The notes beneath the pieces were generated by a model. That model was not told the DNA's origin. It ran no database searches and saw nothing but the letters and a program-made list of their open reading frames with translations. A program made the position numbers and the translations under genes. 64,000 nt of DNA from Cladobotryum mycophilum (taxonomy: Eukaryota; Ascomycota; Sordariomycetes; Hypocreales; Hypocreaceae): positions 2,232,001 through 2,296,000 of the forward strand of contig CM071589.1 in assembly GCA_036429605.1 (NCBI GenBank), written 5' to 3'. Positions 21,349 through 30,455 of the stretch are shown here, one piece after another. Every line of letters starts with the position of its first letter. Position 1 is the first letter of the stretch.

Positions 21349-23222
21349 GTTGCGCCGTCGGAGCAGAGCGCACTTATTCTTCCCCGAGTCAAGTGGAAGA
21401 AAAAAAGCCTCTGCTGTCTGTCTCTTCTGTCTGTCTTGTCTTGCCCATGCTCATGCTCATGCTGTTCTTGATGCAATACTACGTGGGGCCGTGGATCTGA
21501 AAGATGCGGGTGGTAACATTGTAGGAAAAGCATTTCCCAAAAAGGACGGTGGAGATGATCCGGCACCTGCCCCCTCTTTGAGAAGTAAAAGATAAAATAA
21601 AATGAAATAAATGAGTAAAATATTGATAGGAGAGGGAACATTCCCAGATTCGGGGGGCAGATGGGAGGGAGGTGCGGTGCTACATGAGCATCTCTTTCCC
21701 AAGGTAGCAGCTGACAGCCCGAGGGGATAGCACCTTGGGGTACGTAGCAATCACTAACAAATCCCCTCCCCTCTAGACGGTGGACTTTTTGTTGGATCTG
21801 TGGGGAGACACGGCATCTGAGAGAGAGAAATGCACTACAAATAATTAAAAAGTGCCATTTGCCTTTTTAGGTCTAGTCGCATTAGTCAAGTTTGTCCCGC
21901 CCCATTTTGGCATGATTCAATTCCATGCACGAAAAAAAGAGAGAGAGCCAAGCTTCGGACGGTCTTGCCTTGTCCTGCACTCTCCGTACCCCCTCCCTCC
22001 ACCAGTCATTCATTCTCCCCTACTCCGTACCGTCTTTCTTCTTCTTTGGCCTTAGCATGGTAGGTATCGCATGGTTTCGGTGTTCGCATTCACTCAAGTG
22101 CAGGAGTCCGGCCATTGCGATATCCGTTGATAATAGCATGACGAGTCCCTGCAAGTGTCTGGCCTGGACCGACCGTTTGCCTTCTGCATCTCCTCCCTTT
22201 TGGCCTTGTTCGGCGCCGCACTTCCCCGGCCATCGAACTCCATACATAGGGGGTCAAGGCTTTTTCGGATGGGTCAACCCACAGAGAGAGATAGAGAGAA
22301 GGAGGGTCTAGAGGGTCCAGAAGAGGGGAGGGTCCAAAAAGAGGGTCAGAATCGGAAGCTGGAGCGCAGAAAGGCCGCCATTATACCCACCCAAATAACT
22401 TTTGAGCTTCAAAAACTTGGGGTGACTTCTTGTGGATGGATGCTCACGAGGTTTGCCTCGGGACTTATGAGGCGGCCGGTGGCGTCGACACGTTATCCAA
22501 GCAGAGCTCGACTTTTGAGGGCTGCTTAATACTCACTGGGCAATGACGGGCCGGATGGGCTTTAGCCTCGAGAAGGGGGGAGGGGTGCTGAGGTGCTGGG
22601 GTGTGTTGGTGCAGAGACCCGACTCACTTCTCTCTGCTGTCTCTCTGTCTTGGCTCGAGCTCTCCCCCGACAAGAGACACCCCGGTCGCATTGACAAGCC
22701 AAGCCTAGCGATGGGAAGTAACACAACCAACCCATGCATGGCATGGGGCATGGATAATGGAGATGGCCCAGGCAAGGCAAGGCATGCCATGACAGACATG
22801 GATTGACATGACTTGCCCTTTAAGGTCCCATTTGTCCCACGTTCGCGAGCGAGGCCGATTGCGCACACTTTTTCTTTTTCTTACTCTTCATCTTCACCGT
22901 GAATCTACAAGTATTTACTTGTTTACTTGCCTCTATATCTAAATCTAAACCTGTTCATACGATTCGACGGTTGACATTCGGCACACATTACTTCATCTGT
23001 GGCACCCTGGTAACTGAACATGTCTAGCAGTCCCTCCTTACTTCGCTTCTACCCGACTCGGTAGTTTCTACGAGAAACCTGCTGCACAGACGACCGTTTC
23101 GTGATCCTCGCATGGTCGTCTTATAACCAGATACTACTTAACATACACGATCGACCACTGCTCAATCTGGGTGCGTCGTTTCACCTCGACGCTTCACCCG
23201 AGATAATAGTCCCCCCCCCTCG

Positions 23223-25421
23223 ATGGATCCTGGGGCGATAAACATGAGCATGTTCGCCATCTCTCACCAACGCGCCAAATCTGGCGACATGGCCAACCGA
23301 CACAAGGTCAACAAACTCTCAATATCAAGCGACGTATCGGTAACCGAAAAACACAAGCGTTCGCTATCATGGCTCGCGCCGCACAGAAGAAAGGATTCCG
23401 GTATTTCTATATCGACCCGGAGCACCAGGAGCTTTCGTATTTCTTCGCTGGCACCGACGACGCCCATCATTAGCTCTGCCCAATCTTCATCCAGTTCTCG
23501 ACTGAGCTATGAGAGCGATCGAACTTCCAACTCGAGCAAGGCCGCTTCAAGCCCCAATAGTGAGGCAACGGCTGTATCAGAGTTGTCGGATGGCCCGCGC
23601 TCACCTGCACTGCCGCCGAAGCGACCGGATCGCCCCCAAGAGGGACTCTTTGAATGCGCCATTGTGGATGAGGTGGACGAGGAGGTAGAAAACGGCAATA
23701 TGCCCGTCCCGGAAAACCAGACACAGCGCCAGTCTCGGGAGCTACTTGGGGACCGCCCTGGGCCCTCAAGGACACCGTCATCTGATGTCCACCAGCTCAT
23801 GAGGGAAGCTGACCTTGCTTATGAAGCCGTCGGGGCCGCTTTATTAGAAGCGAGAAATCGTTCCTCATTTGCCTCTGCCGTGTCGGATACGTTGGCGCCA
23901 CCACCCATTGTTCCAGTTCGCCGCCGCCCTCACCAGAAAGCACTCAGTGAGACGATGTCGAGCGCAGACTTGTCTCGCAAAGCTTCAACCGCGAGCTCTG
24001 CATCTAAGAATGATAGCCTGAACCAGAGCATGACCGAGGTAACCCGAAAGCCGTCTAGGTCTTCGCGGTGGACCTTGACCGAGAGCATGGCCGACATGTT
24101 CAAGTCACAAAAGGCGCCGCGCCCCAAAGCTGACCGGAAAGCAATGACGCCAGCCCGCATCGAGGCAATCTGGAACGGCCAGGATATTAACAAGTCTTCT
24201 AAGCGGAAGGAGAAGGAGAAGGAGAGGCAGCACAAGAAGAAAAAATCCTTATCCGACAACCCAATGTTGGCCGAGTTTATTCAAAGCCAAGCGGTAGCTA
24301 ACCACGGCGAGACTCTGCGCTTGGAGCCATTCCATCGTCCGGATGCCCCGCCATCGCCGGCATTTGAGCCAACGGGTCCACGGCCGAGGGCTGTCCCATT
24401 CGAGATCGTGATCCCACCATCATCAAAGTCCGTGCTCTACAACCACAACGTGATTCAGCCGGAAACGCCACCTCCGCAACAAAGCATTCCTTCTGAACCC
24501 GAGGAGACAAAGGAGGAAGCAAACGATGCAATTAAGGCTGAAAGCGAAGAGGCCATCTTGGAGGCGGAGCCTGAAGTACAAAATGATGAAGAGGACTCGG
24601 AACCGTCCATCTTCCTTATTCCTCCTCCCAAGAACCCAGCACGATTTGCAGCAAGAGCGCCAACCATGCCGCAACTACCACCTATCCCAGAAGGTTTCCG
24701 ACCCCAACAGCCGGAAAACAAGCACTTGTCCAAGTCTTCATTCCACCACCGCAGCCGAAGCCTCTCACAAGTCGGTGTCGAGACGGATGAGTGCGTTTAC
24801 TTTAGAAGCACACCCTTTACCCTCACCAACCCTGCCTTCCGACATGGACCCATTATTTTCCAGAAGAGCGAGATTAACAGGGATTCATTGGTAGCAGAGA
24901 GCGTCGAGGAAGATGTTGATTGGGCAGCCTTCCAGACGGCGATTATGGGCGGCGCGGGAGATTTGGATGAAATCTTCCCCGAGGAGAAGGTCGAGGCCGA
25001 AGCCGAGGCCGAGGATGACGAGAGCAACATTGCTGATGAGGTGACTGCATGGTTTGAGGAGTTTGGCTTTGAGACACACGGAGAGCTCATTGTCTCTGAA
25101 AAGATTCCCGAACGAAACCCGGATCGATCATCACGAGATTCAGCGGGTAGCCTGGGCTCAGCTGCGTCCACACCATCCACTATTAACACGGAAGAGGAGC
25201 TGCGGACTCCCGTCGACGGTCAGCAGCACCACCACGTCTTTGACACAATCAAGCTTCTTCGAGATCGCTGCAGCAGCATGTACAGCGTCAGCATCTACGA
25301 GAGCACCGTTGATCTACCCCTGACTGCATTTGCTGAGGAGGAGACTATGAACATGAAGCCCAACATGGAGCAGGGTTTGGATCACTTTTTGAGGATGGAA
25401 GCGGAGCATGCTTTTAACTAA
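23223..25421 (+). CDS. Large, mostly disordered hypothetical protein, 732 aa
   Basis: Single-exon ORF of 732 codons with a fungal pyrimidine-rich leader ending in a C run just before the ATG. The first 330 residues are Ser/Arg/Pro-rich and low in hydrophobics, with many RxxS-type sites (KHKRSLSWL, RRKDSGISIS), suggesting heavy phosphorylation. A Lys/Glu cluster with KRKEKEKERQHKKKKS lies near 320-345. A more ordered, hydrophobic part sits toward the C-terminus: EDVDWAAFQTAIMGGAGDL (about 560-580) and ADEVTAWFEEFGFETHGEL (about 605-625), followed by a final helical segment. No membrane helix or catalytic motif is seen. I do not recognise the family. The ordered C-terminal block is the best handle for a homology search. 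Confidence 0.8.
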   Translation: MDPGAINMSMFAISHQRAKSGDMANRHKVNKLSISSDVSVTEKHKRSLSWLAPHRRKDSGISISTRSTRSFRISSLAPTTPIISSAQSSSSSRLSYESDRTSNSSKAASSPNSEATAVSELSDGPRSPALPPKRPDRPQEGLFECAIVDEVDEEVENGNMPVPENQTQRQSRELLGDRPGPSRTPSSDVHQLMREADLAYEAVGAALLEARNRSSFASAVSDTLAPPPIVPVRRRPHQKALSETMSSADLSRKASTASSASKNDSLNQSMTEVTRKPSRSSRWTLTESMADMFKSQKAPRPKADRKAMTPARIEAIWNGQDINKSSKRKEKEKERQHKKKKSLSDNPMLAEFIQSQAVANHGETLRLEPFHRPDAPPSPAFEPTGPRPRAVPFEIVIPPSSKSVLYNHNVIQPETPPPQQSIPSEPEETKEEANDAIKAESEEAILEAEPEVQNDEEDSEPSIFLIPPPKNPARFAARAPTMPQLPPIPEGFRPQQPENKHLSKSSFHHRSRSLSQVGVETDECVYFRSTPFTLTNPAFRHGPIIFQKSEINRDSLVAESVEEDVDWAAFQTAIMGGAGDLDEIFPEEKVEAEAEAEDDESNIADEVTAWFEEFGFETHGELIVSEKIPERNPDRSSRDSAGSLGSAASTPSTINTEEELRTPVDGQQHHHVFDTIKLLRDRCSSMYSVSIYESTVDLPLTAFAEEETMNMKPNMEQGLDHFLRMEAEHAFN

Positions 25422-26218
25422 CGGTGCATTGCATATGGGGAGGGTCATGACTTGATGATTTTTGTATACCACACTCGTGATACCATATTTCTTTTGTTTA
25501 CCAGATACCAGGGCAAGGACCGAACAGGTTATGATAGGGAGCAAGCGTGGAGTCAATCTTTTGGATACGATACCTAGGCTAGATGCCGACAAATGCATAC
25601 CAGCGATTTAGATTTCCTTTTTAAGACAATGTTCAATTCTAGTGATGTTTAGTATTGAATATCATGATGAGCCCCTGAAATTGTGTCTTGTCTGTCTATG
25701 TGCATCGAGTCAGGTTTGACGTCTTGGTCGTGGAGTAGTTTTTGATAAGATCCCGCCCCTCTTCCCCCCGCCCACTCCCTCCACTACGACCCTGCGACCC
25801 TGCGACCGTTTACCGTGGGGCATTCCTGCACCTCCCGACGCTGCTAGCAGAACATGCATCATTCAACCACACACACGCCGAACACGCGACTTTTGAATCG
25901 AACCATTCAGACTCACCGCTAGAGTATTCAACATACCGTATTTCACGACTGACTCGATCAACTTTGATAACGATTAATCTACAACAACAATCACAAACTT
26001 TGATCAAAGATTTCTCCACTGTTCCTACATACATACATTCCTTCCTACCTGCAGCCCGCTCGATCCTATAGCCTACACGCACCAACAGGCAAAAGAACAA
26101 AGGCCCCCTCTCATCAAAGTCCCATCCTTGGGGAACACTCTACAGCAAAAAAAAAAAAAAAAGAAAAGAAAAGGAGAAAGGGAGAGAAGGGGGCGAAAAA
26201 GGAAAAAAAGGGAAAAAG
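25422..26218. other. Upstream region of CDC26
   Basis: This is the 3' flank of the disordered-protein gene and then the CDC26 promoter and leader. The leader ends in an almost uninterrupted purine tract: an A run at about 26145-26161 followed by A/G-rich sequence up to the ATG at 26219. The ORFs here (for example 25742-26071) are low-complexity and not credible. Confidence 0.5.
26145..26218 (+). repeat. Poly-A/purine tract abutting the CDC26 start codon
   Basis: An A homopolymer of about 17 is followed by roughly 55 nt that are almost entirely A and G, ending immediately before the CDC26 ATG. Fungal leaders are often A-rich next to the start, but this one is extreme in length and purity. Confidence 0.8.
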
Positions 26219-26485
26219 ATGCTCCGCCGACCCCCCACAACCCTCCAAATCACCCCCGAAGACGTAGCCGCGTACGAGGACCGACGCGCAGGCGAGGCCC
26301 TGCTCGCAGCGCAGCAGGCCCGCGCGGCTGAAGCAGCAGCTAGGAACGCTGCCGGCGGCGGCGGTGGTGCAGGCGTAGGAGCACATGCACAGGCTATGGA
26401 AGGTGTGCAGGCGAGTCCCGACGTGGAGGTGAGGGCGAGGAAGGTTAGGGATGATAGGATTGGGGTGACGAGGAGGGGGAGGTGA
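26219..26485 (+). CDS. CDC26: Anaphase-promoting complex subunit Cdc26
   Basis: Cdc26 is a small APC/C subunit whose N-terminus threads into the TPR superhelix of Cdc16/APC6 and stabilises it. The 88-aa single-exon ORF begins MLRRPPTTLQITPEDVAAYE, matching the family signature (MLRRKPT-L-L--DDI-E-E in animal Cdc26), and ends with a DRIG box (VRDDRIGVTRRGR) also found in the animal protein. The middle is Ala/Gly-rich low complexity, with a run of five Gly. The length is as expected (yeast 124, human 85). It converges with CDC1/TED1. The identification rests on the two short boxes; there is no other good reading. Confidence 0.85.
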   Translation: MLRRPPTTLQITPEDVAAYEDRRAGEALLAAQQARAAEAAARNAAGGGGGAGVGAHAQAMEGVQASPDVEVRARKVRDDRIGVTRRGR

Positions 26486-27161
26486 AATGTTTTTTTTATT
26501 ATTTTTATTATTTTACCTTGGCCTTTCCTCCCCCTTGCTTTTTTGTCATTGGCAGAGAAAGGGGAGAGGAGAATGGATGAGGATTTTTCGGATGGATCGG
26601 GGGGGGGGGGGGGGCAGCGGGGAGACTTGGGGAAGGACGATTGATTGGAACTATCTCGAGGATTTGGAGAGGTGATACAAAGGAATAGAGGACACGCAGT
26701 GATACGAGTTTGGGGGCGGATGGCCAACTCGACACGAAGATCACGTCGTTATACACCGTCACGAGTAAGCCGCAAAAACATACACAGAGAGAAGGAAAAC
26801 TATCCATCAAGTTTTATGCATCGAAGCCGTCATCATCCTTATTACACGACATGGCAACTCGATAGCAACACCAAGACTGAAAAAAATAAAAATAAACAAA
26901 GAGTCATCATATTCATATTCATAATAGTCTACATAATACAAAACACCCAGTGCAAAAATCGTCGTCGTGCCCTCATGTTATTCCATCCGTTTGACATGCA
27001 GGTTCTTGTTTCTTCTTCTTTTTCTTCTTCTTTTTCCTTTTCTCGTCCCATCCCGCTCCATGGAGGATTCACACCCCGATTACGTATGTAGGTAATTATA
27101 CAAATCATACAACATTTTGACTTGCTCCTTTTCCTTGCGTCTCGTAAACACAGAAACCATT
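26486..27161. other. Convergent region between CDC26 and CDC1/TED1
   Basis: 3' flanks of two convergent genes. A run of 16 G lies at 26599-26614. The 26880-27060 part is A/T-rich with T/C tracts. No gene is seen. Confidence 0.55.
26599..26614. repeat. Poly-G run (16 G)
   Basis: Sixteen consecutive G on the plus strand in the 3' flank of CDC26, capable of G-quadruplex formation. Its exact length should be distrusted given the homopolymer problems elsewhere in the window. Confidence 0.8.
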
Positions 27162-29296
27162 TCACCCTGACTTCGTCAAATGTACCCAAAACAACACCGT
27201 CACCCATACCACCCTCCATGACGTTGTCCACATCTCCCTACCCGCTTCCCCGAGCACAAAACGCCTATCCCTCCCGGTATTCTTCCACGCCTTCCCGCCA
27301 TCGTAAAAGTTGTCGTCTAGTTTAATTCGCGGCCCGCTATCGTCGTTCCACCCCCATCTACCTCCTTGTTTCGCCTTCTTCGACTCCCATCTGGGAGCGC
27401 CGTTGTTGAGGCTTGCATTCGTTGTAGACAGTGACCGCCGTGAGCCGCCCGTTCTTGGGGCTGCAGACGACCGTGATGGGTAGTGATTTGAGGACGTGCC
27501 GGAGGAGCCGTACCGGGTAGATGATGAGTCAGGGGGCTCGACCTTATCTTTGTATATAGGGAGGACTGAGGTGCTCTGCTCGCGCTGAAGTGCAAAGGGT
27601 GTAAGGCGAAGGACGGGGACAAGAAAGGCACGCAAGGCAAGTAGGCCAAGCGACAAAAGCCCAAAGGTGATATATCTCATATAAGTATGAACCTGATTAG
27701 GGAGAATACAAAGATGTGTCTGGAGTGTCTGTTGGGGAGAGCCAGGGAGAGGCTTTCCATGCTTGTCGATGGGATTATACAGACTGACCATGAGGAATCC
27801 GGGGTTTGAGACGCCCATGGCCATGCTGATGCTCTTAACTGTGATTTCTCGCACGTTCTGCTTGGACGGTGAATGCACAACCTCACAGTAGTCGTGATCA
27901 TCACCAGAAAATACATGAACGACATTGCCAATACTCTTGATGAGCTTGACTGAATCGTCCTCGTTCAGGACATTCTGGTACTGATAGCCTGCCACAACAC
28001 TAATGGCGTTGCGCTCGTCTGGCACCACAGGCGACGTCTGTCCCTTGGGGGGTTTGGTCGGGGGCCAACGCTCGCGCTTCGGCCCGCATGGAGTGCCCGG
28101 TGGACGGTATAGAGGCACATGCGTGAGGAGGAGGGTGGGGAAATCAGCTGCCCCCGGACCAGGGTCTCTTGTTGATTGCTTCACCACCGCCGTGTCAAGC
28201 TCTTCGACGGCATGCTTCAATTTCTGCGTGTGGTCAAGTCCATACCAAGCATTTAGCTCCTCCTGAGCAAGCTTTCGCTTTGTGGCTTGGACCCCGTCCA
28301 AGAACTCAGTGACTGGCCCGTAAATCGGTGTCAAATCGTGACCATTGCGGTAATCAGATGAGTCTGCGCTCAAGGAGACGGCATCCACCGATACAATGGT
28401 GTGGTTTCCGACGATATCAACTCGGTTGCCTTCACCAAAGTATGCGCTAAAGCGATTTCTCACTGGGACCTGGACCATGGCACCAAACCCCAGATCATGG
28501 TTGCCTGGCAAACTTGCGACTAGTTTCCTGCCTCTTTGCCATGCACCAGGCGCATCGCCTCCCGCATTCCAGCCGCTGAAGAAAATGTCGCTAAATCGCT
28601 GGTACTCGTGTAGCCAGAAATCCTCGCCGTATTTGCGATGCCATGTTCGCACCCACTTCTTCTCTGTACTCGATCGCCCTCGGCCCCATTTTGGGTCTAC
28701 GAATCTCCCATTCCTCGTCTTCCACTCTCGTCCGCCGTCGAAGAGGTCGCCGAGGAAAAAAGGCTGTCCGGATGCAGATGTTTCTGCAGCGCAGTGTAAC
28801 CTCGGCTAAGGTAGTTGTCGGTTATGGCCACTGTTAGGGAGGAGAGCGGCCATGGTCTTCCGGGATATGTGTGAGGGTCGACGATTTGAGGGTCGGCGAC
28901 GAAGACGAGGTGGTGAGGAGTTGCGCCTTTGGGCTATATGTATTGTCAGCACTTTATCGTTGTCATCGGCCCATAAGCATTGCATTCTGGGTCCCGTTCA
29001 TGCAGCAAAGCACGTACCCATTTCTCCCAGTTTTTCCAGTCACAGTCTTGAACCTTGCTGTCGAATATCCAACGCTCTCCCCATAGCAGAATAACCAGCC
29101 AGAACAGCACAAGCAGATGTGGGAAGCTTAACAGCCTTCTGGAAGTCAGGTTTATGCGAATTCGGTGGAGGAACTTGATGGTGAAGGCAGTCGCCATATG
29201 TCTACCGGAGCCTTTGATCCACACCCATAGCGCATGAGCCAAAGCCTTTGCGCCATGGGAGAGCTCCTCGGCAACAGAGCGGTTATAAGGGGGCAT
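27162..29296 (-). CDS. CDC1/TED1-type metallophosphoesterase (GPI-anchor remodelling), frame broken once
   Basis: Cdc1/Ted1 enzymes are Mn-dependent phosphodiesterases of the ER/Golgi that trim ethanolamine phosphate from GPI glycans. Exon 1 is 29296-29018 (93 codons) with a membrane helix (SFPHLLVLFWLVILLW, about 60-76). An 84-bp GT-AG intron leads to exon 2, 28933-27162. Metal-binding motifs are ADPQIVDPHTYPGRPW (about 104-120), GDLFDGG (about 154-160), PGNHDLGFG (about 235) and FSGDDHDYCE (about 440). A second helix lies near 515-535 and a third at the extreme C-terminus, with a Ser-rich linker between. Just before GDLFDGG the A6 run at 28756-28761 is one base short: upstream reads HPDS, downstream reads FFLGDLFDGG, and adding one base yields an intact 683-aa protein. 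The ORF from 28652 alone is therefore not the true start. Confidence 0.9.
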
Positions 29297-30012
29297 TATT
29301 AAGCCATTCCCTCTCCTCTCGGGGAAGGGAGAGAGATCAAGTGGTCGGTTGTTGGGAGAGGTAAGTGGTGGCGTGGGAGCGTGGGAGCGAACCCGAGGGG
29401 GGAATCGTAGAAGGGCAAATCCTAGGGCCAAGAAATAACGGATGAGGATAAAACAATATTGTAGTAGTAATGCTATAGCAGAACCCTCAACTGTCTATGA
29501 CAACTGGAAGCGGGGGGTTTTCAAGCGTTGGTCTGTCGAATTGGAACAGGTCGACGCACGAGCATGGTCGCCTTTGATGAGTGTGCAATGTGTATGGAAT
29601 ATGTACATGTAATATGTAAGTGGACATGGTGCTAAGCTTTGAGCCGGCCAGGGGGACGACGTGGTGGGCCTGAACTGACGTTGTACAAAAAGGGTTTAGT
29701 CTATTTTCTCCAGTTTTTCGCTTTAAGCTTGACCAGCCACACGATATTGATCTTGGACATTGTCACTCCAACTCCAGCCACTCACTCTATGGAGTACCGT
29801 ATTCTAATAAATACTAGGTACCTACTCTTCAACAGAGCAGAGGTAATGGTAGATGCATGTTCTTAGCAATCATCTAGTCTACGTCTCTAAAGCAACCTTG
29901 GAAACGACTTGTTGACATCCTATAACCAGGCTCCTGTCAAGCATCAGGAGGCCTACAGACTTCCTACAGACTTGAGCCATATCAAGCTGGCGGCTCTGCC
30001 AACCAACCCCAA
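29297..30012. other. Intergenic region between CDC1/TED1 and tRNA-Thr
   Basis: Promoter side of the CDC1/TED1 gene. I see no additional gene; the ORF at 29639-29866 is short and featureless. Confidence 0.5.
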
Positions 30013-30095
30013 GCCCCTTTGGCTAAGCGGTATAGCGTGTCACTAGTACTTCACTTGACATGACAAGGTGACTGGTTCGACTCCAGTAAGGGGCA
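30013..30095 (+). tRNA. tRNA-Thr (anticodon AGT) with 11-nt intron
   Basis: A full cloverleaf folds: acceptor GCCCCTT/AAGGGGC, D stem GCTA/TAGC, anticodon stem TGTCA/TGACA, T arm ACTGG-TTCGACT-CCAGT, and discriminator A. The anticodon loop is C-T-AGT-A, then an 11-nt intron at 30049-30059 directly after position 37, then A38. All stems are Watson-Crick. A T-run suitable for Pol III termination (TATTTTTG) follows at about 30101. Confidence 0.93.
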
Positions 30096-30455
30096 GCCTT
30101 CTATTTTTGCCAGTCTTGTCTATCAAGGCTCTTCGTTTTACAATTGGATATTCCCTTGGAGTAACACAGTAAGTAATACGGTAGAAACAAGTCCAAATAC
30201 ACCTTGCAAATCAACTTTAAATCGTAAATGTCATCATAACCCCAACCAGACTTCAATCCAAACCACTTCCTTCTAACCGTCTTGTATGCTTTTGCTCGCC
30301 GTGCCAACCCATTTCGGTCCTGAAAACATAATGCCATATGTAAAGCCCTGATCAAATAAAGCACAATAAATACAAAAAAAAATTTCGATGCTGAGGAAAT
30401 CAACAACATCCATGAATTAGCAAGAAATATTCAGCCCATTATCCAAACCCATCCC
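30096..30455. other. Spacer between tRNA-Thr and the PhoD gene
   Basis: A/T-rich 3' flank of the PhoD-like gene. The 102-aa minus-strand ORF at 30101-30409 overlaps the tRNA flank and has no recognisable domain. I see nothing else. Confidence 0.5.

Larger units (their letters stand above)
16210..23222. other. 7 kb gene-free region
   Basis: No ORF in these 7 kb has a recognisable domain or convincing composition. Contents: (TG)n at 16765-16784; (GTTT)n at about 16943-16971; a locally GC-rich block at 17080-17600 (the 119-aa minus-strand ORF at 17253-17612 has no recognisable features); A/T-rich purine and pyrimidine tracts around 18560-18715; (GCT)n at about 19945-19965; CT runs at 21020-21050; a (CTG)n-(CTT)n block at 21312-21348; and TACTCCGTA at 19982-19990 and 22021-22029. 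The last 350 bp before 23223 are pyrimidine-rich and look like the leader of the disordered-protein gene. The region could hold a long regulatory region or non-coding transcripts, but sequence alone does not show it. Confidence 0.5.
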
